Assembly: GCA_963969345.1 (NCBI GenBank) | Contig: OZ017770.1 | Coordinates: 2,055,246-2,119,245, forward strand | Length of the DNA stretch: 64,000 nucleotides | Source: Turbatrix aceti | Lineage: Eukaryota; Nematoda; Chromadorea; Rhabditida; Panagrolaimidae | Reading direction: 5' to 3' | Part shown: positions 59,749-64,000 of the stretch, one piece after another | Layout: every line of letters starts with the position of its first letter | Numbering within the stretch: position 1 is the first letter of the stretch | The notes under the pieces: model-generated | What the model saw: the letters and a program-made list of their open reading frames with translations, nothing else | Databases searched by the model: none | Told to the model about the DNA's origin: nothing | Program-made: the position numbers and the translations under genes

Positions 59749-62700
59749 TTAAACACAATGAGTCAGACGAACTCCGTTCCAGGCTTTCGTGTGCTCGTAG
59801 CTCTCGTTGAGCGCGTTGATGACGGCATTGCGGTCCTTGGAAGAGCTGCACGACAACATCAGACGAACTTCCTTGTCTTCACGATCCTTGAGGGAAACAG
59901 CGAAGTCGAACTGGAAGCCAATGCGGTCGTCGGCAAACGGGTGAACCGGCTCGGTGATGTCGCACATGTTGAGGCAGAGAGCGTGTTCCTACAAAGAAAT
60001 TTGCCTTGTCATCACTCTCACATCCAAAAAACAAACCTTGACATCGACGTGTTCGCGAGACGTCCAAAACTTCATGCGGGCATTCAGGAGACGACCGTAG
60101 TAGAGTTCCCAGCTGCCTTTCTCCGAGACCACGCGGTAGATGCTCACATTGCCGGACCACGTAGCCTCGTCGGGGTCAGTGACGTTAACGAGAGCGCGGA
60201 AGCGAATGAAGTTTCCGATGGGTGGACGAGTGCTCTGAAGCGTATGGTATTCTTCCTGCAGGTCGTTCTTGTGAATGGTCATGTGGCCAATAGCCTCAAA
60301 CTGATCAGGCAACCGAACTTCACGGCTGGACATTAGCTGGAAAAGGCTCTTCTTGGCCGCCTTGCTCTTGTTGGCGGGGAAGTCATAAGTCAGAAGGTAG
60401 ACGTCAATACTGACAACAAAGTCTGGTGAAACGTTCGGAATCTTGATGCTGGTGTCCCACTTCAGACCACTAGAGCCATTTCGGAGAAGCTTGTTTACAC
60501 AGTAGCACTGAGTCGAGCGCACAAAGTTCTTGTGACGGACGACGAGCATGACGAACTCGTAACGATTCTCTGGAATCAAAGAAAGTTAGAAAAACGAACA
60601 CCAAATAGGAAACATACCACGCAAAGGACCAACACCGGTGAGCGAAACAGCCATGTCAGAGAGCGTCAGCGTCGCGCGAGGCAGGTGAACCGAAAGGGTG
60701 TGATCGTCTTCGAAGCGGGCAATCTCTTGCTTAGCAGCAAGAATTTCCAGCTCTTTCACGGTGGCGGTGCGAACCAATTCGGCGTCGAGCGCCATGTCAA
60801 ACTTCTGCATGCGACTCTTTTTGATTCCGCTATAAGCTTGGGTAGCCTGCTGGCGAAGGATGGACATGTGCTGATTAAGCTTGATGACAAAGTTTTGTCG
60901 CTCTTCGTTGGTGAAAACGTGAATGATAGGTTGAATTGGCTTCAGCTCCTCTGAAAGAATAAAAAAGAATGCAAAAAGCACAAAAAACAAATTAATCACC
61001 TTCCTCCTCGGGTTCCTGAGGCTTCACGTACGGGCTCGAATTGTTTCGGCGGTAAGCAGACAGCGTGTGTACCAGATGAGGACGCGAGCTGTTCTCCTTG
61101 TTCGCAACAGTAGCCTGGCGGGTAGGAGTAAAGTTCTTGGCAAAGCTTTGGTTGACCTCATCCAGCAACGACGATTTCGGAACCTCGCAGAAAGACCGGT
61201 TGAGAGACATGACGTCCTCCTTGAAGTCATCAGTGCCGACAGCAACGGGTTTCGGCGTGCTCGGGACGAACTGGAATGAGTCAGAAGGAATAGACGGCGA
61301 AACAGATTCGCTGCGATTGGCAGACTCATTCTCAGCGACATCATCCTCTTCGATGACCATGGCCACAGCATTTTCTTCGTCGTTCTTGGCCAGCCGCTCC
61401 CAGGACATATGCAGTTGATGCCGAGGAGCAGGCTTCGGGACAGCGAAACGCACCGACTGAGGCTGAGGAGCAGGAACCCGAGCGTGTTCACCAGCCATGC
61501 AGAGGGCAGCATCCAGAAGATCGTCGGAATCCCCGGCCTTATCCAGTTTCTTCCAAAAGTTGGCGGCGTCCGAAAACTGAGGTCCATGGATGATTTCAGC
61601 GTTTGCACGTTGAACAGGAGCGGGCTTGTCGTAAACACGAACGCTGGTAATACCGCGGAACTGCTTGGCCGTGATCGGTGTCTAAAACGATTATTTTGCG
61701 GTCAAAAATAATGCAAAACTAAAAAAAACAAACCTGGATATTGGTGCTTTTCTCAGCCAGACACTGATGTTCAAACTTGCGTCGCGAACTAGCAAAGTTG
61801 ATATGGTTGTGGTCGACAGCGTTCTCGACAAGGCGGCCAAATTCAGGACGATCGAATTGCTTGCGCAGGTCGCTGACCTTCTTCAGCGATCCGGTAACAG
61901 GCGAAGCCTCAAACGAGACGGACTTTGAAGCTGAGTGGTTGCTGATGTTTTCCTTTGACTCGATAATAGACTGCATTCGGCGCTTAGAGGGATCAGCCTG
62001 AAAAATATAGCAATGATACAAAGGTACGGTCATTCGGTATCAAAATAGCAAACAATACCACCGAAAAGTATGTGCAGATCAACAAAAAAAGGTAAAAACT
62101 AACCTTGGCAAACGAAAAAACGCCGGCCAAGCTGCTGTCCATATCCACATCCTGGTTTGCGGCCACAGGCGTTGTCTTGACAGCGGGTGAACCAGATTTG
62201 ACAACTGGCGACACGTTAACAGCACCAGCACTGTCGTTGATTCCGCCGCGCGGGGTGCTGGAGTGAACGCTTTGGAAACTGTTGTTGCCCGACGGCGAAC
62301 CAGCGATGCCAAAGAACTTATTCGGATCAGCCTGTTGGTTGTTGTCGGGGCGACGAATCGGTCCTCGAATGTAGTCTTCTTTCGAGCGCTGAGCAGGCTT
62401 CATGCCGTCCTCGAATGCATCCAAGTTCTGAGCAAGGAGGCTGAGACGATTCTTCAGACCAGTTGGTACGGTGGTGGTGACAGACGTCGCGGTAACGGAG
62501 ACCGCCGACACGCTGCTCAGTCGAGAGGTTTCCATCGTATTATTGCTCTCTGAAAAATATAATGAAGAGAAGGCACGACACTGAGAAAAGCTCACCGTTC
62601 GGGTTAGTAGTCGACTTGTCTTGTTCCTTGTCGTTCAGAACCGGTGATTCATGGGTCTCGACGTGACTGGAAGTTGTCTGCCGTTCAGAAATATCCATGA

Positions 62701-62875
62701 CCTCTGAAATCATGTAAGAAGGTAAAAATATGCATGTGATTGAAAAAATAAACTAACCGCTAGTATCCATCGACGTGATAATTACGTTCCGGTTGTTAGC
62801 GCGCTGTAGCAAATCCTGAAAAACAAGCGCGATCACAAAACGTTGACACTCGCCAATACCTACCTCAAAATCCAT
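59749..62875 (-). CDS. Anillin, copy B (full-length)
   Basis: Coding exons on the minus strand are 62875-62864, 62815-62758, 62703-62596, 62549-62104, 61997-61734, 61681-61000, 60950-60618, 60569-60037 and 59988-59749, giving 891 residues. The start MDFEDLLQRANNRN resembles the conserved N-terminus of anillins ('LLERTRARRENL'). A long Ser/Thr/Pro-rich linker follows, with short conserved blocks such as SLKKVSDLRKQFDRPEFGR and NFWKKLDKAGD. The anillin homology region is about 530-745 (IQPIIHVFTNEERQNFVIKL, RATLTLSDMAVSL, YEFVMLVVRHKNF). A C-terminal PH domain is about 745-880 (EKGSWELYYGRLLNARMKF, then DREDKEVRLMLSC). It should organise the contractile ring. The gene is complete and has normal splice sites, so it is taken as the parental copy. 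It is probably the orthologue of C. elegans ANI-type anillins, though which one cannot be said. Confidence 0.88.
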
Positions 62876-62975
62876 TAGTTAGTAACACACGGTAGGCGTC
62901 AGAAGATCTGTACACTGAAACAAAAGCAAGGTTAGAGGCACAAAAATCACCGCATCGATTGGAAAAAAGGAGAGA
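62876..62975 (-). promoter_or_regulatory. Anillin copy B leader region
   Basis: Read on the minus strand it contains GATCTCTCCTTTTTTCCAAT, CTCTAACCTTG, TTTTGTTTCAGTGTACAGAT and CGTGTGTTACTAACTA directly before ATG. The CAG at 62917-62915 is a likely splice acceptor for the leader. The same words, more or less decayed, recur upstream of copy A and in the two spacer units. Confidence 0.6.
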
Positions 62976-64000
62976 TCGATCGGTCGCACAAATGCCAATG
63001 CCGAAGAGCGCAACAACAAGCAACTAAAATGGTGCGTCACAGCGAAAGTGCAATCGGCATGAATTACCCGCCAAAAAAGACTGCGGACGCGACAGCGCAA
63101 AATAGAAGAATGCCAAACGCGCACTAAAAAAGGTCCAATTGCGGACAAAAAGCGAGGCAATATACTAAATAAGACTCGGGGATCAAAATAGAAGCAAATT
63201 AATTCAAAATTAAAGTAAAGTAACGGCATCTACGTACACAAGAAGAAAAAAGACAGCGTCTCAAACGCCAACTCGTACAACAGCTGTCGACGCGAGCTTT
63301 TGTGTTCGATCGGGCAGAAAAACGCCCGCCAAAAATTGAACGACTTCCAGGGCGCGTTTTTCTTCAAGTTCGTCACAGAACCAGCATGCGCAGTCGCACA
63401 GTGACATGTACTGCGACCTGATCTTTATTGGTGAATAATTATTCAAATAATGAGCACTTAATTTCCGGCAACAAGGTCAGTGCTGTGAGGTAACACAATG
63501 CATAAAATCATGTTGTTTGTCGGGTGAGATTGTTTTTGTTTGCCGAGGATCGTTACACCCTTGTGACGTACACGATAGCGTAATTATGCTGCCGTCATGG
63601 CCACTATGTATGCTAATTTGTTTGTTAAACAATAGTTCAATATGTTGCTTGCGTTATCAGAACCTGTTTTCAAATCGTGAGCCTGACATAACGGCCGATT
63701 TGTATGGCAATATCGTTAATCACACTTTGCATGAAAAATACCCGGTGGTGATATCTTTTGACCATTATTATCACTTTTCTTGACGCTATTTGAGACAAAA
63801 TCATGTCGAGTTGACTAAACATAATACAATGGCATCTGAAGCAGGTTTCTTTTCAGAGGAAGGATCGTTATCCGTCAATAACGATCCTCAACTGTGACGT
63901 ACAAGTTGCGACATTTTTTGGCCATTTCCAATCACTTCTCTTACTCTACTTGAGATAAGATTGCGTCGAATCTTAGTTTATATCTCTATATAGTTAATCG
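62976..64000. other. Region upstream of anillin copy B
   Basis: No supportable gene is seen. The first 500 nt are a likely promoter. The last 450 nt contain two weakly similar stretches (about 63755-63815 and 63915-63975) and a palindrome at 63861-63888. Confidence 0.4.
63861..63888. repeat. Perfect 11-bp inverted repeat
   Basis: AGGATCGTTAT and ATAACGATCCT flank a 6-nt loop. A single arm-like GAGGATCGTTA also occurs near 63545. Confidence 0.6.

Overview
The window looks like nuclear DNA of a nematode. Coding genes are cut by many introns of about 45-50 nt with TTTCAG-type acceptors. Several start codons lie within a few bases of an unpaired 3' splice acceptor, as expected for spliced-leader trans-splicing. 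One gene encodes a huge EGF-mucin-ZP-transmembrane matrix protein of the kind known from nematode epidermis (FBN-1). The species cannot be told from the sequence. Family assignments rest on recognising motifs, not on a search, and exon models were built by hand: every joined model keeps an open frame and uses GT/AG borders.

Layout: 2-460 is the 3' end of an Hrs/HGS-type endosomal sorting gene (+). 1314-3158 is phosphorylase kinase gamma (+). 3701-4044 is a small secreted, arginine-rich precursor (-). 4469-6529 is a GSK3-like kinase with the catalytic loop and DFG region missing (-). 6530-8900 is mostly non-coding and carries two very GC-rich repeat islands. 8949-10102 is a C2H2 zinc-finger gene (+). 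10494-24388 is a MIG-10/RIAM/lamellipodin (MRL) gene (-) whose first introns are 7.2 and 2.9 kb. 25543-25895 is a second small, very basic secreted protein (-). 27298-27541 is a GET1/WRB-like coding remnant. 29663-30582 is a four-pass membrane protein (+). 31187-32951 is an RILP-like protein (-). 35152-35939 is a TMED2/p24-beta cargo receptor (+). 37422-51421 is the fibrillin-related giant of 4242 residues (+).

The last 12 kb is the most unusual part. Two anillin genes face each other tail to tail: copy A (52658-55202, +) and copy B (59749-62875, -), about 4.5 kb apart. Their last 369 nt, including an intron, differ at only two positions, while flanking exons are clearly diverged. This is the pattern of gene conversion between inverted arms. 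Copy A has lost the start codon and first exon used by copy B and has a shortened middle. The spacer holds two tandem blocks that look like decayed copies of the anillin 5' leader, a shard of the anillin last exon, a proline-rich repeat gene and a LINE reverse-transcriptase fragment.

The genes do not form one pathway. Several serve cell shape and trafficking: actin regulation (MRL), cytokinesis (anillin), endosomes (Hrs, RILP-like), ER-Golgi cargo (TMED2) and apical matrix (FBN-1-like).
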